Assembly (NCBI GenBank): GCA_026708685.1
Contig: JAPOUL010000113.1
Span: 1-64,000, forward strand
Direction of reading: 5' to 3'
DNA length: 64,000 bases
Source of the DNA: Bacteroidota bacterium
GTDB lineage: Bacteria; Bacteroidota; Rhodothermia; Rhodothermales; Bin80
The notes beneath the pieces were generated by a model. The model was not told the DNA's origin and made no database searches. It saw nothing but the letters and a program-made list of their open reading frames with translations. The position numbers were made by a program, and so were the translations under genes. Below are positions 25,853 to 35,665 of this stretch, in pieces (positions within the stretch are counted from its first letter, which is position 1; each line of letters starts with the position of its first letter).

Positions 25853-27739
25853 TTAACAAAGATTTCGGATTGCCGTTTGAAATGCTACGAGTTGGTCATC
25901 AGCAATTGTCACATGACTACGAATCATCTGAGCAAAAATTGGCGAGTACTCGCTTTTTTTACGTTTCAGTAGCTCAACAATTTTCATATTGCTCAACTCC
26001 TCAGAATTTCTAACTCCTAGTCCTGTCAGTATTTTATGCAGGACTGAATGAAATCCATCTGAAACTAACTGGTCTTCCAAGGCCCCAGCTTGATGAAGGT
26101 GACATTGATCTATAATCAAGTCAGGAGTACAGTCAAGGTTTTTAATATTCTGGATATATTGCTTCCCAGATTGATCGCCATCAAATACAGCTTGCCAGGG
26201 AATATTCAATGCACTGGCCAATTGAACAAAAGCTTGAGGACTACCATTGTTCTTTGCATCAATGACTGATATACCGTGTTGATCCAAATCGTAGTGGAGA
26301 AAATGTGCTATTGCGTGCACAATTAAAAAATCACTCTGTCCCTCGACAATTAGCCAGCCGTCTGCGAAAAATATATCACCACGCATTCGTTGTGCATGAG
26401 TTTCTAAACTACGTAGGTCTGCATCTGAGATGTACAAAGATGCACGCTCTCGAAGATTTGAGAGTGATTGTTCAGCAATACTTCTATCTATATGCATTCC
26501 GTAGGACATTAACAGCTTACGATATAGATTTTCATCAAGACTACCCGATATAGTGAGAGTTTGGAGAATATTATTATAACTAATCTTACCATCAGTCTTT
26601 GGAATAATCTGAGCAAGCTTATCAGATGGCGGGATAACAACTGAATATTGTTTTTGTAGTGAATGAACTTCAGTGCCGTTGGTTGTGAATTTAATGAGGC
26701 GAAGATCACGAAAGTGGACGTGTTGAACAAAATAGGGTGAATGTGTAGTAATAATCTTTTGTCCGGGTAAATTATTGAGATATGTCCATAATGCACGGGT
26801 AGCATGTGGGTGAAGATGCTTTTCTGGTTCTTCCAAAAGAAGAATGGGCTCATGTCCACTGGCATATAGTTCGCTCAGTAAACATTCAATGAACACCTGA
26901 AATAGAAATACAACTAATAAGCTTTGCACTCCTTCACCTTGGTTTTGGATTGGTAGCCATGGAGTAGTGGATTCGTTACGTAAGATTATCTGTACCTTAT
27001 TCAATATATCCAGAATGCTTGTGGGCATTGTTTGCAAGCCAACGCTACCACCTCCTTGATTCCTGAGTGTAATTTCGGTTGCCCCTTTTAGAGTATTTGT
27101 AACTCGTTCTAGAAAAGAATCAGATTCAAGAATCTGCTCATTGAGCTGATTTAGAACTTCCAGTGTTTGTACTTCGGTATCATGTGGGATAGAGACTCTA
27201 TTGAGCAACTGTCTCCAAAATTGAGATGATCGTGACGAAAATTCGTCTTTGACGGTCCGAAGAGCTCCCAGATAGAATAATGGAAGATATTGTTGAAATC
27301 TATTAAAATCTGAATAGCTGGTCCCTGAAAGATATTCACCTTTAGCGTTAAGAAAATGCCGAGTCATCTCGAAATTATCGATTTCGCTGTTCCACCCGTA
27401 TTGAGTTTGAAGGTGAACGAATTGGCGGTTGGTATTTAGATCATATTGAACAATTTCATTCAGGTCTTCAATCAACTGATCCTCCGTTCTACAAGTAATT
27501 GTAATTTGTGCACCATCAGAAGTTTTTGGATCCGAGATATTTTCATTGAGATGAATATCTTGTTCGGTAATATGTTTTCGTCTCTGTTCTTTAGAGTTAG
27601 GCAAAGCCAGACGAATTGCATCAAGAATTGCAGTTTTTCCAGCATTGTTAGGTCCGATCAAAACGGTTGTCTTTCCACAATCAAGGGTTAAATGACGAAT
27701 TGATCTGAAATTATGTATCTCTATATGTGAGATTTTCAT
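25853..27739 (-). CDS. gajA: Gabija nuclease component GajA (OLD-type ATPase-TOPRIM)
   Basis: A 628-residue protein. The N-terminal ABC-type ATPase opens IEIHNFRSIRHLTLDCGK with Walker A LIGPNNAGKTAILDAI (about 32-47), a signature-like NQGEGVQSLLVVF, Walker B ILLLEEPEKHLHPHA and H-loop KIITTHSPYFVQH. The C-terminal TOPRIM part has GWLIVEGQSDFLIVHAIAHF (catalytic Glu) and AVFDGDQSGKQYI (D-x-D), followed by AGALEDQL. This is class 2 OLD architecture, which pairs with a UvrD-like gene in Gabija. In that system the GajA complex is a DNA nuclease held back by nucleotides and released during phage replication. Start at ATG 27739. Confidence 0.85.
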   Translation of the reverse strand: MKISHIEIHNFRSIRHLTLDCGKTTVLIGPNNAGKTAILDAIRLALPNSKEQRRKHITEQDIHLNENISDPKTSDGAQITITCRTEDQLIEDLNEIVQYDLNTNRQFVHLQTQYGWNSEIDNFEMTRHFLNAKGEYLSGTSYSDFNRFQQYLPLFYLGALRTVKDEFSSRSSQFWRQLLNRVSIPHDTEVQTLEVLNQLNEQILESDSFLERVTNTLKGATEITLRNQGGGSVGLQTMPTSILDILNKVQIILRNESTTPWLPIQNQGEGVQSLLVVFLFQVFIECLLSELYASGHEPILLLEEPEKHLHPHATRALWTYLNNLPGQKIITTHSPYFVQHVHFRDLRLIKFTTNGTEVHSLQKQYSVVIPPSDKLAQIIPKTDGKISYNNILQTLTISGSLDENLYRKLLMSYGMHIDRSIAEQSLSNLRERASLYISDADLRSLETHAQRMRGDIFFADGWLIVEGQSDFLIVHAIAHFLHYDLDQHGISVIDAKNNGSPQAFVQLASALNIPWQAVFDGDQSGKQYIQNIKNLDCTPDLIIDQCHLHQAGALEDQLVSDGFHSVLHKILTGLGVRNSEELSNMKIVELLKRKKSEYSPIFAQMIRSHVTIADDQLVAFQTAIRNLC

Positions 27740-28044
27740 GTGTATGGCGTTCGGGAAGAATCGACAAAATCATAAAGAGTTAAAACTGGAAACAGCATTT
27801 CATACCAATTTTACTATATGATGTTCATTGCAAATGGTGCTGAATGTAACAATACTATTTTAGTGATTTAGCAGGATTTTAAATTACTGTCAATTTTTTG
27901 CTGAAGATAACTTCTGTATGTATCAATTGAATACCATAATCATTAGACATCAACATTTTGAAGAAAACCTCGTTCAGGACTGCTTGATGTTCATTTTGGA
28001 TACTGACTAGTGAGGTGTACATTAGATTCAAATAGGAAAACCTA

Positions 28045-28215
28045 TCATCGTATCAAATCAAGCCTATCATTGACAAGTGCCGATTGAAGTGTGGTCTTCC
28101 AGCCCATAAAAAGATTTTTCCATAGTTTGTAGAGTTTAGTGAAAAGTAGTATCAAGGCAAAGAAGAGTACCATCTGTACTATAAATCTACGATGGAATGA
28201 CTGCGGAAGTAGCAT
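28045..28215 (-). CDS. Candidate small single-pass membrane protein
   Basis: A 56-residue frame from ATG 28215 to TGA 28045. It has a basic N-terminus (MLLPQSFHRRFIVQ), one strong hydrophobic helix (MVLFFALILLF, about 15-25), and a basic amphipathic tail (TKLYKLWKNLFMGWKT). It lies 305 bp upstream of gajA on the same strand. The composition looks like a real small membrane protein, but no ribosome-binding site stands out and I know no family, so it may be spurious. Confidence 0.3.
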   Translation of the reverse strand: MLLPQSFHRRFIVQMVLFFALILLFTKLYKLWKNLFMGWKTTLQSALVNDRLDLIR

Positions 28216-28721
28216 AATGGAACAGTATGGTAATTATTTGTTAAAATAGATCATTAGTAATGTTTATTGGGTCATAAATTATTGCTCTACTCCTTCGTTT
28301 TTGATGAAGTGTGCTTCACTGACACCAGCATTATCTCCAAGACTTCATACAAATGAGGGTTGTTATTCTCTTAAATACTGATTTTATTGAATTGCTCTCT
28401 CAGTTATCAAAACTTCACGAATTTGGGGTAGATGTTTTCTCAATATCGCAACTTGAATTATTCGTTTGAAAAGGCCTAATGGTAGGACTAACAGATCTCC
28501 TTCGGCAGATAAAACCTTGCATGAACCCAATCCTTTCTTGGGTTTCATTGGTACGTCTGGGTTTCGGTCTCTTAGTATGACCATGTTCTTAAAGCGTTGT
28601 ATGCAATTTGATACTTTATGCCAGTCTACGCTAATGTGGATCCTTGTGAATAATTCATTTTGATCATTACTTAGGATGTATTCTATCTGGAATTACAGTG
28701 GTCGTTCACATTGGGTTTTAA

Positions 28722-28729
28722 TAAATTTG
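28722..28729 (+). promoter_or_regulatory. Possible Bacteroidota-type -7 element before gatC
   Basis: TAAATTTG fits the TAnnTTTG consensus used by Bacteroidota primary sigma factor and lies 72 bp before the gatC start. A TTG at -33 spacing is not obvious, so this is a weak call. Confidence 0.25.
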
Positions 28730-28800
28730 AAGTGCGACCTTGATCACTTGAGAACAGAGTGATTAACAACATACACTTTACCATCTTAATTTGACACCAT

Positions 28801-29088
28801 ATGTCTATCACAATAGAAGAAGTTCGTTATATCGCAAAATTGGCAAGACTAAGTTTTTCGGAAACGGAGGAAGAAGTCTTAGCAAAAGACATGAGTCGGA
28901 TTCTTGATTACGTAGGAACACTCAATCAGGTAGACACCTCTGATGTTGAGCCAATGACCCATGTACATGATCAGTCCCGTGCCCTCCGTCAAGACTCTGT
29001 GGATGAACGGATTTCCCACGAGGATGCCCTGAAAAATGCTCCCGAATCAGACGGGGAGCATTTTATGGTTCCTAAAGTCATTGGATAG
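28801..29088 (+). CDS. gatC: Asp-tRNA(Asn)/Glu-tRNA(Gln) amidotransferase subunit C
   Basis: A 95-residue protein of normal GatC length. It opens ITIEEVRYIAKLARLSFSE, followed by RILDYVGTLNQVDTSDVEPM and the PESDGEHFMVPKVIG tail, all typical of GatC. It acts in the cytoplasm as the small clamp between GatA and GatB in the transamidation of misacylated tRNA. gatA and gatB are not in the window, as is common in this group. The next gene starts 10 bp later, so it may share a transcript with the YfhO-type gene. Confidence 0.95.
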   Translation: MSITIEEVRYIAKLARLSFSETEEEVLAKDMSRILDYVGTLNQVDTSDVEPMTHVHDQSRALRQDSVDERISHEDALKNAPESDGEHFMVPKVIG

Positions 29089-29098
29089 TCGTTACCCT

Positions 29099-31591
29099 AT
29101 GGGCAAATCTAAAACCGCGAAACCTATTCAACCTACTCATTCTTGGTGGACTTCACAGTCCCCAATTATCCAGCATGTACTGTGCTTTCTAGCACTCATT
29201 GCAGTGGCTATATACTTTTGTTGGGCACCATTATTCTCAGGAATGAGCCTCGTAGGAGGGGATGTCATTCAATGGCGGGGGGTAGCTGAAAGTATGATGG
29301 AGCATCGGGAGAAGACTGAAGAAGAGCCACTGTGGGCCACCAATGTTTTTGCTGGAATGCCGGGCTATATTATATCTCCATCCCCTTTAGTCCCTCAGAT
29401 TGATGAAATACCACGAGCACTACGCAAAATTACTTGGCCGTTTTCGCATGTGATAGTGATGCTTATCGGTGCTTATATGCTGGTGTGGTATTTAACAAAG
29501 GACAGTCTGAGTTCATTGCTTGCAGCATGTGCTTACAGCTTGACCACGTATCTACCAGTCATCTTAGTTGCTGGCCATAATTCTAAATTTGTTTCACTCG
29601 CTTTTGCTCCATGGCTTCTATTGACCTTTGCCTACGCCATTCGAAAGCCAAATATCCTTGCAAGTCTTCTATTTACCATTGCGTTAGCAGTAAATCTTAG
29701 AGCTGGGCATGTACAGATCACGTATTATTTGACCGTTCTTATCCTTATTTGGTGGGTTGTTTTATTTTTTCAGGCTCGCCAGCGTAAAAATGTATCCGAT
29801 TTTTTAAGATCCACTGGCTTACTTGCACTTGGATGTTTATTGGCGTTGCTCATGGTTGCAGAGTTCTATTGGCCAAAACTTGAATACAAGGAGTACAGCA
29901 TCAGAGGTACATCTGCAGGGGGAGTAGAAGGAGGGTTGAGTTGGGATTATGCAATGAGATGGAGCCAAAGCCCTGGCGAACTTCTCACATTATTGATTGC
30001 CGATGCCTTCGGCGGATCCAGACATTATTGGGGCCCAAAACCCTTTACAGGTGGACCGCACTATTCTGGTAGTATTGTACTCATACTTTCCCTCATAGCA
30101 CTCTGGCGCACGCGTACATATCTGATAGCAGCTCTTGGAATCGCAGGAGGTTTCATGGTGTTGTTTGCATTCGGACGACACTTTGAGGTGCTCAACAGAG
30201 CAATGTTCAACTATTTTCCTTTGTTTGATGCGTTCAGAGCTCCCGAAACATGGCTTATTTCGGTTGCACTCGTTCTTGCAGTTCTTGCAGGATTTGGGCT
30301 TAAGTATACTGTACAGAGAGCATTGCCTGGAATAGGAGAGCGTACCAAATGGCAATCTATTTATATCGTGGTTGGGCTTGTAGGCATCATTCCTTTGATG
30401 ATGGTTTCAGTTGGAGATTCCATATTGAATTTTGAGCGTGAAGGGGAACGACAGCAAGTGATTGCCTATGTAGCTCAAACCGCTCAACGCAATCCATCTG
30501 ATCCTCAGGTGATTGCTGCATCAGAGCAGATTCTTGAAGAACAAGTAATTAATCCAAGAAAAGATGCTCTGCGGGGAGATGCAAGACGATCACTCCTGTT
30601 TACCTTTCTGGCAGCTATCGTATTGATTGGTTTTCAGCGTCGCGTCATCCCATCATGGATGCTACAAATCAGCCTAGTGCTCTTAGTAGTCCTTGATTTA
30701 GGAGGTGTCGCTGGAAGGTATCTTAATGTTGACAATCTGAGCCCTTCAAAGTATTCGGCTGATCAAATTAGTGCACTTGATGTGGACGAGTATATCTTGA
30801 ATCAGGAGGGGCAGTTTCGGGTGCTCTCCTTAGAACGTTCTGATCAAACTGCACTCTCAAGACCATCTTATTTTCATGAATCTCTCGGGGGATATAGTGG
30901 GGCAAAATTAAGAATCTATCAAGATTTTCTTGATAATATTCTCTTTAATCCTAACTCAGGAATGCCGAATTCGAATGCATTAGATATGATGAATGTTCGG
31001 TACATTTTATCTCCATCTCCAGTATTGGGCACCCTTGATGTCGAATACGGTTCTGAATCTGGACTAACGGTTTATGAAAATCTTGATGTTCTTCCGAGGG
31101 CATTTTTTGTCGGAGATATTGAAGTGATTGAAGAGCCTATTGAAGCAATGGGGCGTCTTCAAGAAAATAGTTTTAATCCTGAAGAAAAGGCTTTACTCTT
31201 ATCACCAATAGATGAACAGATCATACCGATTGATTCTTCAAGTATAGTAACAGTCAATCCTGTTGAGTATGGGCCACGAAAAATTTCCTATGAAGTAGAA
31301 ACGGATGCATCACGGCTTTTGGTCGTCAGTGAGGTGTATTACCCAGCTGGATGGGAGGCGAAGTTGAATGGCGTAGATGTTCCGATTCATAGAGTGAATT
31401 ATTTACTTCGTGGAATTACAGTCCCGCCCGGTGATCATCTTGTAGAGATGACATTCAACCCTGTAAGTTATATCATGGGGAAGAGACTGTCGGTGTTTTC
31501 AACGATCTTTGTGTATGGAATGGCTATCATTCTCATAGGATTGAATGCTTATGGTTATTTTGTGAAAGGTGATAAAAGAGATGCTTCATAG
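29099..31591 (+). CDS. YfhO family membrane protein
   Basis: About 830 residues from ATG 29099 (MGKSKTAKPIQPTHSWW); a longer frame starting at 29036 would overlap gatC. Many membrane helices (for example HVLCFLALIAVAIYFCW, LLALGCLLALLMVAEFYW, SVALVLAVLAGFGLKYTV) are combined with large outer loops. ATNVFAGMPGYI near residue 75 and the C-terminal block VVSEVYYPAGWEAKLNG ... LRGITVPPGDHLVEM are characteristic of YfhO. Family members are large multi-pass proteins of the GT-C-like superfamily, linked to lipoteichoic acid glycosylation in Firmicutes; the role in Gram-negative bacteria is unknown. Two glycosyltransferase genes and a sugar epimerase follow, which fits glycan work. Confidence 0.9.
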   Translation: MGKSKTAKPIQPTHSWWTSQSPIIQHVLCFLALIAVAIYFCWAPLFSGMSLVGGDVIQWRGVAESMMEHREKTEEEPLWATNVFAGMPGYIISPSPLVPQIDEIPRALRKITWPFSHVIVMLIGAYMLVWYLTKDSLSSLLAACAYSLTTYLPVILVAGHNSKFVSLAFAPWLLLTFAYAIRKPNILASLLFTIALAVNLRAGHVQITYYLTVLILIWWVVLFFQARQRKNVSDFLRSTGLLALGCLLALLMVAEFYWPKLEYKEYSIRGTSAGGVEGGLSWDYAMRWSQSPGELLTLLIADAFGGSRHYWGPKPFTGGPHYSGSIVLILSLIALWRTRTYLIAALGIAGGFMVLFAFGRHFEVLNRAMFNYFPLFDAFRAPETWLISVALVLAVLAGFGLKYTVQRALPGIGERTKWQSIYIVVGLVGIIPLMMVSVGDSILNFEREGERQQVIAYVAQTAQRNPSDPQVIAASEQILEEQVINPRKDALRGDARRSLLFTFLAAIVLIGFQRRVIPSWMLQISLVLLVVLDLGGVAGRYLNVDNLSPSKYSADQISALDVDEYILNQEGQFRVLSLERSDQTALSRPSYFHESLGGYSGAKLRIYQDFLDNILFNPNSGMPNSNALDMMNVRYILSPSPVLGTLDVEYGSESGLTVYENLDVLPRAFFVGDIEVIEEPIEAMGRLQENSFNPEEKALLLSPIDEQIIPIDSSSIVTVNPVEYGPRKISYEVETDASRLLVVSEVYYPAGWEAKLNGVDVPIHRVNYLLRGITVPPGDHLVEMTFNPVSYIMGKRLSVFSTIFVYGMAIILIGLNAYGYFVKGDKRDAS

Positions 31592-31615
31592 ACTGTCAAC
31601 TCTTTTTGATTTTAA

Positions 31616-32926
31616 TTGGCCGTGAAGCGTATCCTTTTGATCAGTTATTACTTTCCTCCATCGGGAGGGCCTGGTGTGCAACGAATTCTAAAATTTGCAC
31701 GCTATCTTCCAGACAATGGGTGGCTTCCCACTGTCTTAACGGTTAACCCTAAATCTGCGGCTTTTCCGTCCACAGATGAATCTCTACTTGATGAAATTCC
31801 ACCTGAGGTGGAAGTGATTCACACACCGGCTTGGGATCCATTCCGTTTGTATGCACGCATTCAGGGAAAAAAGAAAAATGAGGTGGTAAAAGTCGGTTAC
31901 ATTGAAGGGGAGCAGATATTTAAAAAATTTGCACGATGGCTTCGTGGGAATATCTTCTTACCAGATGCACGTGTTGGATGGGTACCATATGCCATTCAAG
32001 CGGCTCGTAGACTTTTAAAAACTCGTCAATTTAATGCTATTATGAGCACTGGCCCACCACATTCAAGTCATCTCATCGGGTTGTCTGCTCATAAAGCTTC
32101 GGGGCTCCCTTGGGTGGTAGATATGCGGGATCCATGGGTTGAGATCTATTACAGTGATCAAATGTACGAAACGGCTCTGGCACAGAGCATTCAGACACGA
32201 TTGGAGCGAAAAGTATTGAGTACAGCCACTGCTGTAATCTGTGTCAGTAATTTTTTGGGGGGGGGGCTTCAGCTCCGGGCACCCATAAAGTTGTATGAAA
32301 CAATCCCCAATGGTTTTGACCCATCCGATATTAGGGCCAATAAGGACTCTTCATCCATTCATCAGGGAAAAACTTTTAAGGTTGCACATGTTGGAACATA
32401 TAATCTACTTGGACACTCTGATGCATTTGTACTTGCCTTAAAGAAAGTTAAAACTATAATTGATATTGAAGTTAATCTTGTTGGATCGGTTGATTCCAAT
32501 GTATTAGAAAAATATCAATCTAGAGGAATTAAAATGAAGTCAGTGGGATATGTGCCCCATCGTGATGCCATTGATTATATGAATTCTGCAAATCTTCTTT
32601 TGCTTGCATTACCCCAAGTAGACACCAGTAGTGGACCAGGTCTTATTTCAGGAAAGGTTCTTGAGTACTTGTCCACTCGTCGCCCCATCCTTGCATTGGG
32701 TCGTACCGATGGTGATCTTGCTCAGCTACTTCAGGATACAGGTGCAGGAGAAATTTTCGATCATAACGATCAGGAAGGGATTTATTCGTTTGTAAAAAGA
32801 TGTATTGACCTGAAAGAGCAACCTTTGAAAATCAATGAGGAAGCCCTTTCAAAGTATGAACGCCCTCGTTTGACAAGTCAACTGGCTCAACTACTAGATC
32901 ACCTCACTAACACACAAAAGAATTAA
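31616..32926 (+). CDS. Glycosyltransferase, GT-B fold
   Basis: A 436-residue protein. Starts at TTG 31616 (or GTG 31622). KRILLISYYFPPSGGPGVQR is the N-terminal motif of family 4 glycosyltransferases that act on surface glycans, with WVVDMRDPW, AVICVSNFLGGG, ETIPNGFDPSDI and SGPGLISGKVLEYLSTRRPI in the donor-binding half. It should act in the cytoplasm on exopolysaccharide or O-antigen precursors. It lies 24 bp after the YfhO-type gene and 1 bp before the epimerase gene, so the run is probably one operon. Confidence 0.9.
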   Translation: MAVKRILLISYYFPPSGGPGVQRILKFARYLPDNGWLPTVLTVNPKSAAFPSTDESLLDEIPPEVEVIHTPAWDPFRLYARIQGKKKNEVVKVGYIEGEQIFKKFARWLRGNIFLPDARVGWVPYAIQAARRLLKTRQFNAIMSTGPPHSSHLIGLSAHKASGLPWVVDMRDPWVEIYYSDQMYETALAQSIQTRLERKVLSTATAVICVSNFLGGGLQLRAPIKLYETIPNGFDPSDIRANKDSSSIHQGKTFKVAHVGTYNLLGHSDAFVLALKKVKTIIDIEVNLVGSVDSNVLEKYQSRGIKMKSVGYVPHRDAIDYMNSANLLLLALPQVDTSSGPGLISGKVLEYLSTRRPILALGRTDGDLAQLLQDTGAGEIFDHNDQEGIYSFVKRCIDLKEQPLKINEEALSKYERPRLTSQLAQLLDHLTNTQKN

Positions 32927-32933
32927 ATTGATC

Positions 32934-33995
32934 ATGCGTGTATGCACCTTAGTGGGGGCTAGACCTCAATTTGTTAAAGCTGCTACCGTAAGTCCAGCAT
33001 TAGGTGAAGTTGGAATAAATGAAACTTTGGTTCATTCTGGCCAACACTATGATAAGCTTCTAAGTGAGGTTTTTTTTGAGGAACTTGGAGTTCCTTCACC
33101 TGCGGCAAATCTTGAAGCAGGGTCGGGATCTCATGCAGCACAGACGGGTGAGATCATGGTACGGTTTGAACAGTTTCTACAAGAAACTGGCCCCTATGAT
33201 GCGGTGATTGTATACGGGGATACGAATACTACCCTTGCAGGTGCAATTGTAGCTGCCAAGTCGAATATTTCGCTTGCTCATGTGGAGGCGGGAATTCGAA
33301 GTTTTAATTGGTTAATGCCCGAGGAGATCAATCGAATTCTAACCGATCGTATTTCTAAGTGGCTCTTTGCTCCTACTCAACTTGCCGTCAACAACTTGGA
33401 GAATGAAGGCCTTGTAAAAAATACTATCTTGGTCGGTGATGTAATGTTAGATGCTACTGAGATATTTATAGAACGAGCCGTACAGTTACACCCGCTTGAT
33501 TCAATCATACCATATTCATCTGGAGAGTATTATCTTTCAACGGTTCACCGTCCATCTAACACGGATGATATTCAAAATCTACAGAGCATTTTTAATGCTT
33601 TTGCACAATTGCCTCTACCGGTGATTCTTCCTCTTCATCCACGAACGAAAGCTGTTCTATCTGCAATAAAGATTCCGAATAATGTAGAAATCATTGATCC
33701 AGTGGGTTATCTGGTCATGCTAGTCCTGACACGGAATGCTAAACGAGTGCTCACGGACAGCGGAGGACTTCAGAAAGAAGCTTACTGGTTCGGAGTACCA
33801 TGTACGATTCTACGAGAGGAAACGGAATACCCAGAGACTTTTAAGAATGACTGGAGTGTATGTACTGGTGCAGATCAAGAATCTATTATAGATGCTACGA
33901 TGAGTCAACCAAGCGGCCCACAATGTCAATTTGGTCTTGGACCCGAAGGAAGTGCCAGTTCAATGATAGCTAACGCTCTCATGCAAAAATCATAG
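32934..33995 (+). CDS. wecB: UDP-N-acetylglucosamine 2-epimerase (non-hydrolysing)
   Basis: About 353 residues from ATG 32934 (MRVCTLVGARPQFVKAA); a TTG at 32928 would add two residues. Family motifs are clear: VIVYGDTNTTLAGAIVAAK, LAHVEAGIRSFNWLMPEEIN, TVHRPSNTDDIQNLQ and LTDSGGLQKEAYWFGVPC. The enzyme interconverts UDP-GlcNAc and UDP-ManNAc, supplying ManNAc-type sugars for surface polysaccharide. Neighbouring glycosyltransferases support that role. The usual RxxENTD motif reads RPSNTDD, which is within the family's range. Confidence 0.93.
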   Translation: MRVCTLVGARPQFVKAATVSPALGEVGINETLVHSGQHYDKLLSEVFFEELGVPSPAANLEAGSGSHAAQTGEIMVRFEQFLQETGPYDAVIVYGDTNTTLAGAIVAAKSNISLAHVEAGIRSFNWLMPEEINRILTDRISKWLFAPTQLAVNNLENEGLVKNTILVGDVMLDATEIFIERAVQLHPLDSIIPYSSGEYYLSTVHRPSNTDDIQNLQSIFNAFAQLPLPVILPLHPRTKAVLSAIKIPNNVEIIDPVGYLVMLVLTRNAKRVLTDSGGLQKEAYWFGVPCTILREETEYPETFKNDWSVCTGADQESIIDATMSQPSGPQCQFGLGPEGSASSMIANALMQKS

Positions 33996-34061
33996 AATGA
34001 CTCTACTTAGAGTTTGTGCATTGATAAGAAAGTACAATACATATTAGAGGTACAGACTTAA

Positions 34062-35303
34062 ATGATTGTGAAAAAATTCTCTAATGAAATTCCTCCCCCA
34101 AAATCTTCAGATTCGTATCGAATCCTCATGATTTTGGATCACCCATTCCCGTCAGATACTCGCGTAGAAAACGAGGCTACAGCCTTAACAAAAGCAGGTT
34201 TTGAAATCTTCCTATTGATCCTGTCTCCTCAAAATGGACCATCTATAGAAAAACACCTTGGATTTACAATCATTCGTGTACATGTTCCTAAAAGACGTTC
34301 CAACTGGATGCGTGGACTGTCTGGTACGCTTCCTATCCTTTCTTTGTTTACAGCCTACCATGTTCTAAAACTGCATCGGCAGTATTGCTTTGATGCGATT
34401 CATGCACACGATCTGTATATGTGTGGGGGAGCACTACGGGCTGGAAAACATGCTGGTATTCCAGTCGTGGGAGATTTACATGAAGTATGGGTTTCGGTGT
34501 TGGGATTATATGCATGGAGTACTCGATTTCCAGGCAAGCTCTTTGTGAGTATTCGTAGGTGGATGCGGTTAGAAAAAAAGTGGGCTAATCAATTAGACAA
34601 GATCATTGTGATCACAGAGGATATGCGAAAGCGTTACATATCTATGGTAGATACCAAGGTTGAGATCATTGCCTTGCCGAATACCATCAATACAGAGGCC
34701 TTTGATGAGTATCCAATTGATGACGAGATTCTACAATCGCATTCATCAGAGTTTACGCTCGTGTATACAGGTACCATCAATCCACACCGAGGTCTAAGCT
34801 TCCTTCTTAATGCTATGCCACTGGTTCTTCAACAGTGTAATGCCCGACTCGTGATTGTTGGAGATGGTCGAATTCGTCCAGAGTTAGAAGCACTTGCAGA
34901 AGATATTCATATTTCAGATCATGTCTATTTTGAAGGCTGGCAAGAACAATCTAAGATTAAAAGCTACATTTTGGCCAGTGATGTGTGTTTAATGCCACTG
35001 ATCAAATGTGAACAGACCGAAAAAGCGGCACCACACAAACTCTTTCATTACATGTATCTCAAACGTCCTCAGATTGTTACCGACTGCTCTTTCATTCAGA
35101 AAGTTGTAGAATCAACGGACTGTGGGTTGGTTGTTCCGTATGGAGACGTAGAAGCATTGGCCTTGACCATTATTGATTTATACAGAGACCCAGAAGGTCG
35201 CCAACGGATGGGCGAGAACGGTCACCGTGCGGTTTTAGAACAATATAATTGGGAAAAATCAGCCCAGTCTCTGATTGAAATGTACAAGGGAATGAGATCA
35301 TAA
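34062..35303 (+). CDS. Glycosyltransferase family 4
   Basis: A 413-residue protein. ILMILDHPFPSDTRVENEAT is the typical N-terminal motif. FDAIHAHDLYMCGGALRAGK follows, and the donor half has LVYTGTINPHRGLSFLLNAM, LVIVGDGRIRPELEALA, YILASDVCLMPLIKCEQTEK and APHKLFHYMYLKRPQIVTD with DCGLVVPYGDVEAL. It is a retaining glycosyltransferase with unknown sugar specificity. It lies 66 bp after wecB and is the last gene of the polysaccharide run. Confidence 0.92.
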   Translation: MIVKKFSNEIPPPKSSDSYRILMILDHPFPSDTRVENEATALTKAGFEIFLLILSPQNGPSIEKHLGFTIIRVHVPKRRSNWMRGLSGTLPILSLFTAYHVLKLHRQYCFDAIHAHDLYMCGGALRAGKHAGIPVVGDLHEVWVSVLGLYAWSTRFPGKLFVSIRRWMRLEKKWANQLDKIIVITEDMRKRYISMVDTKVEIIALPNTINTEAFDEYPIDDEILQSHSSEFTLVYTGTINPHRGLSFLLNAMPLVLQQCNARLVIVGDGRIRPELEALAEDIHISDHVYFEGWQEQSKIKSYILASDVCLMPLIKCEQTEKAAPHKLFHYMYLKRPQIVTDCSFIQKVVESTDCGLVVPYGDVEALALTIIDLYRDPEGRQRMGENGHRAVLEQYNWEKSAQSLIEMYKGMRS

Positions 35304-35665
35304 AACTCCACAAAGAGATCATCTATTTCATTGAATAAAGTGATGTAGACTCAATGACAGTCCTTGAAAATGGATACATTGAATAGATCTAATTGCCATT
35401 CGAAAAAGAATTTTATCTTTACGATGGTTCTCTCATGAATGTGCGTTTACTATATCAATGATCTTGATGGACCCACTCGCAAAATTCATAAAGATTGCAA
35501 GTTTGTTAGGCTTCCACTCTTCCAGTGGGTAAGCTATGAAAAAGGTGCTCTAATAACTTTCGGATTCACTGTCCCTAGTCATCGTAATAGAAAAGAATAA
35601 CGAACCAATCCATATTTTAGGAGTTACACACGCTTATCCATCAACAAATATTTATTGAAGTTCAC
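35304..35665. other. Intergenic stretch, 362 bp
   Basis: No supported coding frame and no strong hairpin. It ends the polysaccharide run and must include the promoter for the small membrane protein at 35666. Confidence 0.4.

Larger units (their letters stand above)
27740..28800. other. Long non-coding stretch between gajA and gatC, 1061 bp
   Basis: Divergent region that should hold the gajA promoter and the gatC promoter. It contains a candidate small membrane protein frame (28045-28215, listed separately) and a minus-strand frame without stops from about 28683 to 28384 (98 codons, includes VILRDRNPDVPMKPKKG) that has only an internal ATG at 28584. The latter may be gene debris or chance. 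No tRNA-like cloverleaf was recognised. Confidence 0.4.

Noticed and set aside
30000-30355. 121-residue minus-strand frame inside the YfhO-type gene
   Set aside because: Antisense to a well-supported membrane protein; Cys- and Lys-rich chance composition.
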